Positions 34,481 through 45,750 are shown, counted from the stretch's first letter. The stretch is DNA of 49,982 bases from Cudoniella acicularis (GCA_013054445.1 JAAMPI010000227.1:1-49982), one strand, 5' to 3'. A program made the numbers and translations. Notes: generated by a model from the sequence alone, not told the origin.

Positions 34481-34831
34481 TGTTACGGCTCTGCAAAGGC
34501 ACTAGGGCCCTGACGTCACGTGGGGACGTATTTGCAAGAAGGTGCTGTATTATCGAAGAGACTAAGCTAAGGAGAGAAGGAGAGGTTCTCTTGAAGAGAG
34601 AAGCTCTATTTAACTATATAAATAGCGCTAGTAAGCGAAGTAGTCTATAAGCGACTCCCCTAGATAGTGAGTCATTCGGTCAGTCGTTAAGTTATTGAAT
34701 CGACTATCGATCAGAAGGACAGGCTATTATCAAGTCATTGAATCGACGAGCGTCAAATCAAGTTATTACGTCGACTATTATCAAATCAATCTATCCTGGC
34801 GCCAAGGCGTCGACGAACTAGGTCTGTGACA
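34481..34831 (+). repeat. LTR-like repeat, family A
   Basis: Begins TGTTACGGC and ends TCTGTGACA, the TG...CA border of LTRs. Its first 100 bases (CTGCAAAGGCACTAGGGCCC and onward) recur inverted at 39511-39611. Inner units around AAGTTATTGAATCGAC repeat three times. No matching 5-bp target duplication is seen, so the exact 3' border is uncertain. Confidence 0.5.
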
Positions 34832-34907
34832 GATAGTTATTAAGCGTAGAAGCTTAGTATATTATAAATAAAGAGAATTAAAATATAATATAAGATTATT
34901 ATAAAAG

Positions 34908-35110
34908 GTTAAGTACGAAGCTCCTAACTACTAAAGAAATCTCTTTACTTATATAGATCTCTAAACCCTAAGGATAGTCTGGCCTAGCTAGACTAGCCCC
35001 TAGTCGTAGAAAGTCGTGGCTAACCCGACTATCCTGACTATCCTGACTATCCGCTTATGTCATGTGACTCGTCACGTGACACTCATGACTTAGGACCCTG
35101 GTTCTCTGTA
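34908..35110 (-). repeat. LTR-like repeat fragment, family A
   Basis: The stretch beginning GTTAAGTACGAAGCTCCTAA and ending with a CACGTGACACTCATG block has a diverged copy in the same direction at 38985-39165. Inside is a triplicated GACTATCCT. The two copies flank the HET gene on either side. Confidence 0.5.
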
Positions 35111-35511
35111 CTGTCCCCTTTGGTCGCAGCCCAGCCTCAGGCCTGGGCCTGCACGTGTGTGCAGATTCGTGACACGAGACCCCGCACAACCTGTCACAGT
35201 TTGCAGCAACCAGCATCTGCAAAGCTCCAGCGCACGATCCTCATCTATGCAATATTTACCTCCTCCGCATTCCTACCGTATGTACGTCGTACTTTACTGC
35301 ACAATACATTCGTGATTATCCTGTTAGGGAACTAAGACGCGCACTTCGACAAGGCTCACTGCTCCGACTGCCTGATTAACTGCCTTATTTGTGGTATGTC
35401 TTTGACTGTCTTGGCTACAACTATCTAGGCCTGGTCGCAAAATCCGTTTTAACAGTTGGCGCTAATTAATAGAGGCTCATTTATACGAGGCTTTCACATC
35501 TCACCTTACAA
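35111..35511. promoter_or_regulatory. Upstream region of the HET gene
   Basis: No gene seen. The region joins LTR-derived sequence to the HET gene, so the gene's promoter may partly be repeat-derived. Confidence 0.4.
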
Positions 35512-38227
35512 ATGGCCGATCTTTACAATACATGCGTTTTGTATAGCACCATAGCTTACCTGATCTCCATCCCAGTGTATCTTGTTCTAAATCTCTGGTG
35601 GCCGAACCTCGCCATCTTTGTTTACATTGTGGCTACTGTATTAGTGGTGGTGACAATTGCGGGACCAGTACTGGTTCTGATTTATGTCTACTGGTGTCGA
35701 TTGTGTCCTTGGTGGCCTGCAGTACTTAGTTGCATTCAAACTATCGTCTTCGGATCCCCGATTTTCAAATACTTTTCGAAAATTTACACTATCCAAACTG
35801 TCATCTTCGGATCCCTTTTCAAATACTTTTCGAAAATTTACACTATCCAGACTCCTCGCTTTGGATGGCAATCATCTGCGGAGCGTCCTCAGATAATGGA
35901 CACGTGTATAGCTAGCAGCCTCTGTGAAAAATGCTTCCAGATAGTCAGTGCCTCTGGTCTCCTGGCCGGGTCTATGTGGATCGTCACCAAACGGCTCGAA
36001 TGGCACAATTTTCACTCCTCTCTGCAAGATCTAGAGCACAGTTCTTCGCTAGTGCTCTGCCACTTGTGCGCTATTCTATGTTATGCCATACCAGAAATAA
36101 CCCGTCAAGATATTGAGGGTGAGGATAAGAGACTTGAGGAAGAACTTCAACAGCTTGAAACTAGTCACCTTGGAACCTACGATATGAGTCGTATTGAGCG
36201 CCAAGAGCAGATCCGCAAGACCATGCAGCTAAGGATAATGATACGCAAAAGAGGAAGCAGTCTTTTGGGTAACGAGGATATATACTACATACAGTTGTGG
36301 CGTGGTGAGGCTAAGCTATGCGAGGAGTTTATGATAAATAAAGGTAGTTATCACTCTTAGTTGCTTCACAAACTATTACTGATTTTGTTTAGTATCCCTC
36401 CAAGATCAGAGCGCAATCATCGAGTTCTCGCTTTCGACCGGCTCCCCGACTTCCATGTCGCTTGCCAAAGGTTGGTTGGATGAATGCAAAGAAAAGCATG
36501 AAGATTGTCATTCTCGAGGAACGGACCAGGAGTTCCTGCCTACCAGACTTATCTGCGTTGGCGACGCTGCTGACTGGAGAAGGCTTTACCTTCACGAGAC
36601 CTCTCGGACTTCTCCGAACGATATTGACATCAGATATCTAGCCCTTAGCCATTGCTGGGGCGGGACAGTAAGGTGTATGCTTACTTCAGACAACTATGAC
36701 CAAATGTGCAAGAGTATCGATTATAACGAGCTATCACGCAATTTCCAAGACGCTATATCCTTCACTCGCCAAATCGGTTTCAAGTACATTTGGATTGATT
36801 CGCTCTGTATTATCCAGGGGTCCGCGAAGGATTGGGAACATGAAGCAAAGGAGATGTGTAATGTCTATACCCACGCTGTCTGCACCATTTCTTCAAGCGG
36901 ATCTGCCACCTCAGACGGAGGCTGTTTTCACAATCGGAACCCTCTTCTATTGGTGCCATGTAACCTGCGATTTTCAGACAATAAAGCTTTGGCAATTAAC
37001 CCAATACAACACGCCGCCAGTAACAGTAGCATGACCTTTGCCAACGAAGTCGATGGCGGTCCGCTCAGCAAACGTGCATGGGTCTTCCAAGAAAGACTTC
37101 TCTCGCGACGAATTGTGCATTTTGGGGCTACCTTCCTGTTCTTCGAATGCGGTACTCTCTTCGCATCCGAAGATGTCCAGATTGGAACGAGACATATGCC
37201 CTCAGATTCTGCCTCACAAGGCAATACTGCTGAGTGGGGTTTCTTCGACAACTGGTCACGCAGGCTAGGCTTTTCATTCAAACAATCGAGGAGTAAAGAG
37301 GTAGGCTGCGAAAGTTCCACTTGGGTCGCGGCCTCGCAATATAACCCTGTAACTGGCTATCGTGCCGCTTTCGACACCCTCCGACAGAATAAGTTCTCGG
37401 AACCGACCCAGGAGCAACGATTCCAGCTTCACCAACGTTGGTTCGAGCTTGTAGCTATGTATACCAGTGCTCAGATGACACAGTCCTCAGACCGCTTGGT
37501 TGGCATATTAGGCATTGCAAAGGGCATACAGGGTGACAAGAACCAGTCGGAGTATTTAGCTGGCTTATGGAAGCACCATCTTCTGCTCGACATGCTGTGG
37601 CATCTTGCAGAAGTCCCAAAGGAGCGACCAATCCCGCATCGTGCGCCTTCCTGGTCATGGGGAGCCGTTGATGGGAAAGTCTGCCAGAAAATATTTACAT
37701 CAGGCGATAAGACAAAGTTCTACAAGATGAGAGAAATAGCCCAAGTGTGTGGTCACGATGTCACGGAATCTATAATCTACACCGAGAACTCAAGTAAATT
37801 GATTGTTAGTGGACATATAGATTTGCGTTGCCCAGCTTTACTCCCCATCGAAAGCGCCGTACAAGACCCATCAACCATCAGAGTCCGAGGACCTGAGGGT
37901 ATCTTTACTGCAGAATTTGTTCCTGATACTCTGTTTGCGGAACCCCTCTCAAATCTCTTTTGTGCTGAGATCATGAGGATATGGAACTACAAAGCTGGCC
38001 CTTCTGAAGCTTTTAGTTCTTTTGCAATTTTTACTATTTCAAGTCATGGAATTGTCTTACAACATGCACCTGACGATAAAGGGGGCGATTTTTATGAGCG
38101 GGTTGGCAGATTTTGGGTGGATATGCCAACTCAAAGCACCTGGGGGGATTTGGATTCGATTAGTGATCCAATGGGCGAGGTTGGATATTTCGGTAATATT
38201 CAAGACAAGATAATAAGGATTATATAG
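35512..38227 (+). CDS. HET-domain protein with N-terminal membrane helices
   Basis: Two exons, 35512-36343 and 36393-38227, join in phase 1 to 2667 nt, 888 residues. The N-terminus has two hydrophobic helices (about residues 10-30 and 32-62). A coding tandem duplication, IQTxxFGSxxFKYFSKIYT twice, follows. Then come a Cys-containing CEKCFQ...CHLC segment, a coiled coil (DKRLEEELQQLE) and the HET domain from about 358: RYLALSHCWGG, FTRQIGFKYIWIDSLCI and the DW-E-M-VY-A-CTISS block. HET domains trigger cell death in vegetative incompatibility (het-6, tol, het-e partners in other fungi). The gene sits between LTR-like pieces in a repeat-rich block. No lesion. Confidence 0.92.
35734..35844 (+). 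repeat. Tandem duplication inside the HET gene
   Basis: Two in-frame units of 57 and 54 nt encode IQTIVFGSPIFKYFSKIYT and IQTVIFGSLFKYFSKIYT. The second lacks one codon. The nucleotide identity is high, so the duplication looks recent. Confidence 0.85.
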
Positions 38228-38570
38228 TCCTAGAATTAAGGAACAAGCGATTTACTAGGTTTAAAGCTCCTCCACGGCCTTGCTGTACACCAAAATTTCA
38301 ATACTTAACTCTGAATATTTCTTGGCACCTCGTTCTAAAAAAAAAAATTAACTGAGTCCTGTTCACAATCTGGAAGTGGAAAGCTACGGCTATACTTGCG
38401 TCGACAATGCTGGCCATATTTCAAGATCTAGAAGCGGCAGTTCAGTTAGATTTGACAACGTGTTATATTATGGATAAATATGTAAATTCTTTTTGAAATG
38501 TTACTTGATAAATATAAATATAGAGTCCTTAAAATTATTCCGGCACACGTAAACCACATCACCCATTCAA

Positions 38571-38984
38571 TGGAATCCCCACCTACTCCACCAAAACAAA
38601 CTGTTCTAAAGCCGCTACAACCTCACTAATCTTGAGGCTCGATTTATGGAGTCGGGAAACCATCACAGTTCCTAAGGCCGTTCTCACCCAGCTCAGGTTT
38701 TGGGATAATGATCCTTCATCCTTTTTCATCATCGAAGTGACAACCTCTTCATCAAAGGATCCCTTCACTCGACTATTCCGCCTTCTCCACAATGCCTCTG
38801 GGGGAGATACGGCCGTTAAATTGATACGCTTACGGCTCGGCCAGATCGGCCTCTACAGATTAAGGACGAGACTTGAGCGTTGCCAACTTCGCCTAGACAC
38901 TGATATTGAGAAAGAGTTCGTAAGTCACATTCAGTTTAGCATATGATAATATGAAAATACTAGTGTATTGTCAAATACTATATT
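38571..38984 (+). pseudogene. Hypothetical gene cut off by an LTR-like repeat
   Basis: A frame around 38632-38916 encodes a protein-like stretch (RLDLWSRETITVPKAVLTQL, then FIIEVTTSSSKDPFTRLF) ending at a splice-donor-like GAGTTC|GTAAGT. An ATG at 38571 opens a proline-rich start in another frame that stops after 19 codons, so a small shift or missed intron is needed. About 65 bases past the donor, LTR-like repeat begins, so any further exons are missing. I do not recognise the family. Confidence 0.4.
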
Positions 38985-39611
38985 GAGTTAAGCACGAAGC
39001 TCCTATCTAAGGAAAACCTGTTTATTATATAGAACCTTCCTCCTCCTGGCCCGATAGCCCGATAGCTCGGCCAGCTAGTCCACTGACCAGAGACCCGACG
39101 CTTCAGTCCATTGGTCCCTTCTAGTCAGGTGATCCTGTCACGTGACTCTCATGCCTTACACCCTGTATTAGATTTGGTCGACTCTAGCTGGTCGGATGAG
39201 TGGTATCATCAATACAAGCAATAGCAACACAGGGATCGTCCGGAGGGCTTAATTAGGGTAAATCGAGTATATTATCAACTATATAGAATCNAAGATCAGG
39301 TCGTCGGGCCANATCTCTAGACTACAAGTGAGACGTGCCCTAAAGCACGTGCTNGGTGCTATAGTAGCCTCAGGCTGCCAGGCACACACTTCAACAGTGT
39401 AGCGCTATATGCGACAGGAGGCTGCGACGCGGCCCCTAACCCCTTATCACGTGACCTAGCTTACTAGCACTCACCTCCTGTATATAAGGCCCTCAGGGCC
39501 ACCTCTTCCTTCTTCTCCCCTTAGCTTAGTTTCTTCGTAAATATAGCACCTTCTTGCAAATATGTCCCCACGTGACGTCAGGGCCCTAGTGCCTTTGCAG
39601 GGCTGTAACAT
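38985..39611 (-). repeat. LTR-like repeat, family A, minus orientation, with nested insertion
   Basis: Reading the minus strand from 39611 it starts TGTTACAGCCCTGCAAAGGC, the family A start, and ends near 38985 with GCTTCGTGCTTAAC. A second repeat of 233 bp (39165-39397) sits inside it. Ends match pieces at 34481 and 34908. Confidence 0.5.
39165..39397 (-). repeat. 233-bp repeat, copy 1, inverted partner of 43758-43990
   Basis: Its reverse complement starts CTGTTGAAGTGTGTGCC and ends CAAATCTAATAC. The copy at 43758-43990 has the same 233-bp length in the opposite orientation. Three N bases (39291, 39312, 39354) lie in it. It may be a solo LTR or a MITE. Confidence 0.75.
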
Positions 39612-40565
39612 CTAGATTATCTCAAAGAGGGTTTGATAGGATTAAGTCTTATATCTTTGATATTAAGGGATTTGTATTAGTGGTTGATTTAAGGATAAAT
39701 TATAAAAGGAAGGCATCGAAAAATCGACGCCGACGCGTCTCGCTTAAGTGGGCATGGAGTAATGGCCCCTACTCTTACATCATGTGTGTTGAAATCTCAA
39801 GGTCTACCGAGTCAAAAACGAGTGTATTCCATAAAGGAGAAGAAGATGACTACTGTACAGGAAGGGCTTCCAGAGCCTATAATTATGGGCGTGGCACCAG
39901 GCTAAAGCGTACCCTGAAACGGGTCTGCGACCCGAATCGCAACAATGTGAGGCCCGTTCATGCATGCACGTGACTACCGGTCGCTAGGAGACACTTCACA
40001 GCGAAAAATCCAACCACCCATCTGGACTAAAACAAGGTGGTGACCCTTTCGTCCCATGGACTAACTCATAATGCATTACAGGGGATGAATAACGCAACTA
40101 TAAAATGTGCGACCAAGTGGAGCTATTTCAAATGTAACAGAAAACTCTGCAAGCGCAAGCTAATCGCAAAACTGCTCTTACTCTTGACTGACTAAGAACT
40201 ATCTACCTCCCGATTGTCCTCGCCGAACAAAAATCTATGAAAATCCTTGCCGCCATCCCCTTCTCCTCTCCCTCTTGCACCAAAAGTCAAGAACAAAATA
40301 TCGAAAGTCCAAACAGAAAGTTCTCATGGGAAAACACCCCTCCAAAGAACAATGGGGCGTACCTCGAGGATGATTTTTGATAGCTCTGCCGTTACCGCGA
40401 GAAGTCCGTTCGATCGAAACGATGGAGCTACATTGGCGATTCTGCCGTGGTTGGAGATAGGGAACACAGAAATGTTTTTGGGTTGCTTGGGGTCGCGTGC
40501 GTCGGATCTGTCGCGGAATATACCAACAGAGGTCGTGCTTCTATTTGAGACGTCTGCTCCTCTGC
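39612..40565. other. Repeat-bearing stretch before the Cys-rich gene
   Basis: Contains the 134-bp inverted repeat at 39811-39944. Otherwise only short frames are seen; a plus-strand frame at 40247-40798 runs antisense to the Cys-rich gene and is not supported. Confidence 0.5.
39811..39944 (+). repeat. 134-bp inverted repeat, partner of 43598-43731
   Basis: Starts GTCAAAAACGAGTGTATTCC and includes GGTACGC-type GCGTACCCTGAAACGGGTCT. Its inverse complement appears at 43598-43731 with about 90 percent identity by eye. Together with the 233-bp pair it brackets a 3.6-kb block. Confidence 0.75.
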
Positions 40566-40838
40566 TTATTTCAACTTTTGCGCAGGACGTGGAGGTGGAG
40601 GTGGAGGCGGAGTGCAAGTGCAAGTTCCGCAGGGACAGGTGCAGTCGAACATTGGATCACTTGGTGCTGCCATTGAAGTTCCGCAGACCTCGTCTGTATC
40701 TCGTGGACGCGGTGGTGGGTTCGAGTACATCTCCTCACAGCAGTTGCACCTTGAATGGCCACAGTCCGGAAATTCTTCGCCCCACACTTCTTCGTTGACC
40801 TCGCGGTAGCAACTGCAACATTTCCACCAACAGCTCAT
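40566..40838 (-). CDS. Small cysteine-rich protein, zinc-ribbon-like
   Basis: A 90-codon frame from ATG 40838. The N-terminus MSCWWKCCSCYREVNEE with a later CGHSRCNCC has the W-x-C-x2-C...C-x-H-x2-C-x2-C layout of a small zinc-binding domain found in many fungal hypothetical proteins. A second Cys cluster (CTCPCGTCTC) and a proline run close it. There is no signal peptide, so it is probably intracellular. It sits between inverted repeats next to the ankyrin/STAND gene. Confidence 0.6.
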   Translation of the reverse strand: MSCWWKCCSCYREVNEEVWGEEFPDCGHSRCNCCEEMYSNPPPRPRDTDEVCGTSMAAPSDPMFDCTCPCGTCTCTPPPPPPPRPAQKLK

Positions 40839-41272
40839 AGCATTTGATGTGTGCTATTGATGCTTAGGTGATAACTGCAGGAGGAAAAACAGGTATTAAT
40901 TCGAACAAGTAATTGATGAAAGGATGAAACCTTCACCGAGGATTCTACTGAAATGTAACTTGCAATCCGGGGCCAATTACTGCTTCATATATGTTTCCCG
41001 TTTGATACTTTGCCTTGTTGGTCTGCCGTCTGATTTGTCTTCAATAGTTGGGATCATGATTGGACGCCCATTCGGTGAGTGCCCTGTCGTGCAACCTCCC
41101 CGACAGCCTCAACAAACGCCTCAGCCACCACCTCTAAGTGCTTCGCCACTTTTCGTTCACCGCTGTCAATGTTTTAAAGTGAAAATGCTGTTGGTTTCTT
41201 CCGGTAGTTATAGTCGCACAGGCGTACACGAAGCACCTCTCAGAACGACATCCCGACTCATTACAACACAAT
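40839..41272. promoter_or_regulatory. Divergent intergenic region
   Basis: Separates the minus-strand Cys-rich gene and the plus-strand STAND/ankyrin gene; promoters for both are expected here. No site assigned. Confidence 0.4.
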
Positions 41273-43363
41273 ATGGCCGACCCGCTAAGTATTGCTTCAG
41301 GTGCCATTGCAGTGGTCTCTCTTGCCATTCAACTTGTCGGAGTTACTCAAAATTGTGTTGCCTTTTGGCAATCGTTGCGCACAATTGATGATAAAGCAAA
41401 AAGGCTCCAGGATCACCTTTCCTTGATTTTCACCATTGCAAATGGTATCATTGAAGTATATCAAGAACAACCTAATATTCAATGCGGTGAGGCAGTGGTT
41501 AAAGCCTTGCAATCTTGTAAGGAGAGAACGGAGAGTCTTGAGGATCTCCTCAGAATTCGTGGACCACTTCAAGGTGGCGGCGTGGTGAGAAGGAGATGGA
41601 GTTCATTCAAGACCCTGCTTAAGGATAAGGCCATTGTTGAGATTGAGTCTCAACTAAGAGGAGATGTCACAATGCTCCTGCTTGCCTTACAGCCTTTTTA
41701 TCAGTTCGTCGTCCTGGCTTTTATTCATGCCGCTTTTCTAACCCGACAGCAGTCAGGTTCACCGGCGCGACTTGAAAGAAATATTTAACGCATCAACGTC
41801 AGCGGCAACTCTGACCAAGCAAAGGTCTTCAGAGCAAAACACGAAACACCAGGCAAGGTCATCCGTCGCGAACACTTTATCCCTTTATCATAACGGCAGG
41901 GAAGATCTAATCCAATTCTGCAATCACCGGTTTGCATTCAAAGTAGACTCATATACTATCATCGAGCGTATAATTCGTGCCGTGGGTTGGTATCTACCTT
42001 CTAGCTGGAGAAACCCTCTTCGTTATCATCGGTTTGGACTTTTCTACATCACGACAAGACAGAAGGTTCATTTCGGGACCAATTCCAACCTCCGATACTT
42101 TAGGACTAGATTTAAGCTTCTAATACCTCTTTTATCATTTCAAATACAAACATCGAGTTTCCCCTGGTCATTAACATCCTTTCCCATCGTGCCTTGCGAA
42201 TCTCAAATCTTCATGCTCTGCGCAGATGGCAATTTAGAACTAGTAAAGCACTGGTTCAGGAACTCGTGGGTGTCCCCCTTTGTAGTAAACCAACACGGCG
42301 AGAATCTCTTACACGTAAGGGACAAACTCCATTTATTCATCGCCGAGCCTTCTAACCCATCCAGTGCGCAGCCCGCTATGCCCAAGCGGACCTCGTCCTC
42401 CTCCTCCTCGACCTCGGCGTGGACGGCGCCGCCTACGGTGACAACCTCCTCACACCCCTCGAACACCTCGCCCGCAAAATCCGCATGAACTTCGCCTACC
42501 CCTCCAAAGTAGTCAATACCATCCGTGCCCTCGTTGAGCGCACACATTGCCAGCCCCTCCTTCCCGTAACCAGCAACGCCGTGTCGCCCTACCGCGGCCC
42601 CGAGGAAGGATTCGCCTAGCTGTTCCGCTCCGAATACAGCTCCGTTAACCTCGAAGATATCGATTCCGAAGGCTGGACACTCCTCGGCGACGCGGCGTTC
42701 AATTTTGGGTGGGCCACGCAGCTGTGTGTCGATGATCCACCGCTGGGATGGCAAACTCGATATCTCATCCGCGCAGGGGCAGATCTGCATGCAACGAGCA
42801 CGTTGGGTAGATTAACGCCGCTTGATGCATTTTTGCGTGGTTGTACTGCACATGGCGTTGACCATGCTCGTGTGTTTCTTGACGTTTTGAGACGATGCGA
42901 TGGCAATTTACAGGCGTACGCAAGGAAGGAACAGGAAATGCACAGCGGGGAGCACTTGATTTATACGAGCTGGGATAATGATCTGTGGCGCTGGATCCCG
43001 ACTAAGCGGCGTGTGGTGTATGAGTATGGTGAGAGCGCGGATCAATTGCAAATATGGCTTGAGGATTATGATGCTCTTAGCTGGTTCCACTGCGGAAGGT
43101 TCGATCTGGAGATATTTTTGGTGACTAAGCCGGCGCAGAGCGCGTTGAGATGGGAGAATATTTGTAAAAGGGATGATAAGGAGTTCTTGCTTCCTTCGCC
43201 TGCCACAATGACTGGCTCCGAGAAGAGCGTGGAGAGAGTGAAGAAGTGGAAATGGACAATTAAGGGCCTAATGAGTTTGACAAATCATTGGATGGGATTT
43301 CTTATGCTCACGCTGGTGGTGAACTATGGATTTCATTTGTATTTGAAATTTTTGAAGTTTTGA
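41273..43363 (+). pseudogene. STAND N-domain/ankyrin-like protein with one in-frame stop
   Basis: Three exons, 41273-41703, 41750-42314 and 42365-43363, join in phases 2 and 0. The N-terminus MADPLSIASGAIAVVSLAIQ is the helical N-terminal domain of fungal STAND proteins (PF17111-like). No NACHT domain follows. Ankyrin-like units appear at FMLCADGNLELVKHWF, QADLVLLLLDLGVD and TRYLIRAGADLHATS. A hydrophobic segment near the end (MGFLMLTLVVNYGFHLYLKF) may be a membrane helix. One TAG at 42617-42619 breaks an otherwise open 333-codon last exon, so the protein would end at about residue 416 of 664. A single transition from CAG would explain it. The gene is bracketed by inverted repeats. Confidence 0.75.
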
Positions 43364-43597
43364 AGTCCCCATGTGCGCAGGAATATGTATATGGGAGTTT
43401 TCAAAATACGAACAAGAGAATCCACTCTACATCTGTTCAGCCCACTTGCCGTAGGCTAGTTATAACTTACCAATAGAATTATGCTTTTTGAGAACCAATT
43501 AAATATTTAAAGATATAATATAGGAACAGAGTCCTTGTAGACTTCCTCAATGGCCCGCCGTCAAGAGTCTTTATCTTGTCCTATGTATCGTGATTGA

Positions 43598-43731
43598 GCG
43601 TGTTGCGGTTTGGGCCGCAGACCCGTTTCAGGGTACGCTTTGGCCTGGTGCCACACCTATAATTATAGGCTCTGGAAGTCCTTCCTGTATAGTAGTCATC
43701 TTCTCCTTAATGGAATACGCTCGTTTTTGAC
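43598..43731 (-). repeat. 134-bp inverted repeat, partner of 39811-39944
   Basis: The reverse complement aligns base for base with 39811-39944 apart from about a dozen changes, mostly C/T and G/A transitions. Confidence 0.75.
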
Positions 43732-43757
43732 CCGAATCGCTTGGAATTTCAACAGAG

Positions 43758-43990
43758 CTGTTGAAGTGTGTGCCTNGCAGCCTGAGGCTACTATNGCACC
43801 TAGCACGTGCTTTAGGGCACGTCTCACTTGTAGTCTAGAGATATAGCCCGACGACCTGATCTTNGANTCTNTANAGTTGATAATATACTTGATTTNCCCT
43901 AATTAAGCCCTCCGGACGATCCCTGTGTTGCTATTGCTTGTATTGATGATACCACTCATCCGACTAGCTGGAGTCGACCAAATCTAATAC
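43758..43990 (+). repeat. 233-bp repeat, copy 2
   Basis: Starts CTGTTGAAGTGTGTGCC and ends CAAATCTAATAC, matching the complement of 39165-39397 over its full length. Seven N bases occur (43776, 43795, 43864, 43867, 43871, 43874, 43896); that at 43864 corresponds exactly to the N at 39291 of copy 1. Confidence 0.75.
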
Positions 43991-45750
43991 TATACTAGTA
44001 GGTTGTGGTTGTACGTGACGTGATCACGTAATCACGCTTACCGCATTAGGACTAGCCCACCAACATGTGACTCACTTCCTGTATTTACACCCCTCCGAAT
44101 AGCTTCTTTGCTATTCGAGCATCATATAATACAACACCGCACAGCGCATATCTGATCGACCTACGACAGTGATATGCAGTGCACCGTATTGGATGATACC
44201 GACAACAACAAGAGTCTTTTGAAAAAGCAGAACTTCCGGGTCGTTGGTCACGGTGGCAATTGAAGGGATTTGTGTTTGAACTTCCTTCTCATCATAGAAA
44301 TGTGCCCCAGTACAATGTGGTGGCGGAGTTGGCTGGTGATTTCCCTAAAAAAGAAGAGATGCCTTGAAGGTGATAATTTCGCGAGGATTAATCAGGCAGT
44401 CCTGCCATGAGTCACATGACAGTAATGGATAGATGAACATCAAAGACCTCCAATGCTACTCGATATAATTTTTATACCTCAAGTACCCTATACATACCAC
44501 TTATATACCCTTTTGCCTGCCACTCACTTGACTCAAATGCTCAGTCTTTGAAATATGCCACTAATATGTCTGAGAACTGTAGAGATGGTTATATTCCTCC
44601 CTATGCTAACCCCGAAAGCGGCGAAGCCCGACCTATTACCCTGTCGCGGCTTTCTGCCCCCCTGCTTCGCTCTATAGGACTATTCTCGCTTAGAAATGAG
44701 AATATTTAAAACTTTTAAAGGTACTCGTATGGCTTTATTGCTGCTTTAAACCAGTATGGCTGATTACACTAAGATCAGTTGTACCATGATCAGTTGTACC
44801 ATGATCAGTTGCACGATCAGATACACCACGATCAATTTGAAACTATCCCCACTTGTAAGCGACGACAAGATAAGGGGTATATACTAAACGTAAAATATCC
44901 CTATAGTTCACCGATAAAATGTGGACTAGGTGGCATATCAGCAGCATATCTCAAAAACCGACGCTTCGAGCTTTTATAGTAGCACAAGAAAGGCATATAA
45001 ATGAAATTTAAAAGACACTTGAGGCACTAACATTAGTTCGAGTGGTATTTCAGGTATTCAACGATAAATGAATAATATGTAATAGAGAGGAGCGCAACAT
45101 GATTTGTCTTTTTCTTGTGGACCTTGGCAGGACCCCGAAGTCATCATCGTATTTTTTCGCGATATTAAGATTATACCTAGTTACAAAAGTCTGAAACTCT
45201 GTCATAGTTTTCGCCTTAACAGGTAGCAAAATTATAATTACTCCTTAAAATTCAGAATCAGTGGTGACCACTTATAAATTAATCGTTCGAGTGTAATCTT
45301 GACTTAGCATTTAAGTTTTTGTAACTGTATTACTTGTCAGCTACTCCACACCAAGTTTAGGCCGACGACATAAGAAACACAAAACCCAGTTAGTTAGTCA
45401 CCTCTACTAAAAAACCTATAACTACTTGACATTAAAGGGGTAGCGAGCACTCGGTAGGTCTTCCCGAAGACAGGATATGCTAAGGGTTACCCCAACAACT
45501 ACTCGCTAACATTTCGCTCCACCAATCACATTCCTTCCCTCGCACATTCCCCGATTCCATTGGATGCAGGAACACATGGTCTCCCGTCTCTAAGACCAAA
45601 ACTTGATAACCTCCCTCTCCTCTGACGTAATGTACAAACAACAGAAAAAACCCGGTCCAAATACCACCGTTTAAATAATTGTATCACTCCTACGTACACG
45701 ATACAACATCCCCAAAAAAATTTTTAAACTCCTCAATTGCATCTCCAACA
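43991..45750. other. 1.8-kb gene-poor stretch
   Basis: No supported gene. The first 200 bases look like further LTR-type sequence (GTGACGTGATCACGTAATCACG palindromic part). A short tandem repeat lies at 44773-44835. The last 150 bases should hold the promoter of the gene at 45751; TTTAAATAA at 45669 is TATA-like. Confidence 0.5.
44773..44835 (+). repeat. 15-bp tandem repeat GATCAGTTGTACCAT
   Basis: Two perfect units, then diverged ones (GATCAGTTGCAC, GATCAGATACACCAC, GATCAATTTGA). Read in frame they give YHDQL units, but no convincing gene surrounds them. Confidence 0.7.

Noticed and set aside
40247..40798. 183-codon plus-strand frame
   Set aside because: It runs antisense to the Cys-rich gene, starts without ATG context and has low-complexity composition.
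44773..44835. CRISPR-like spaced repeat
   Set aside because: Units are head-to-tail 15-mers without spacers, a simple minisatellite in a eukaryote.
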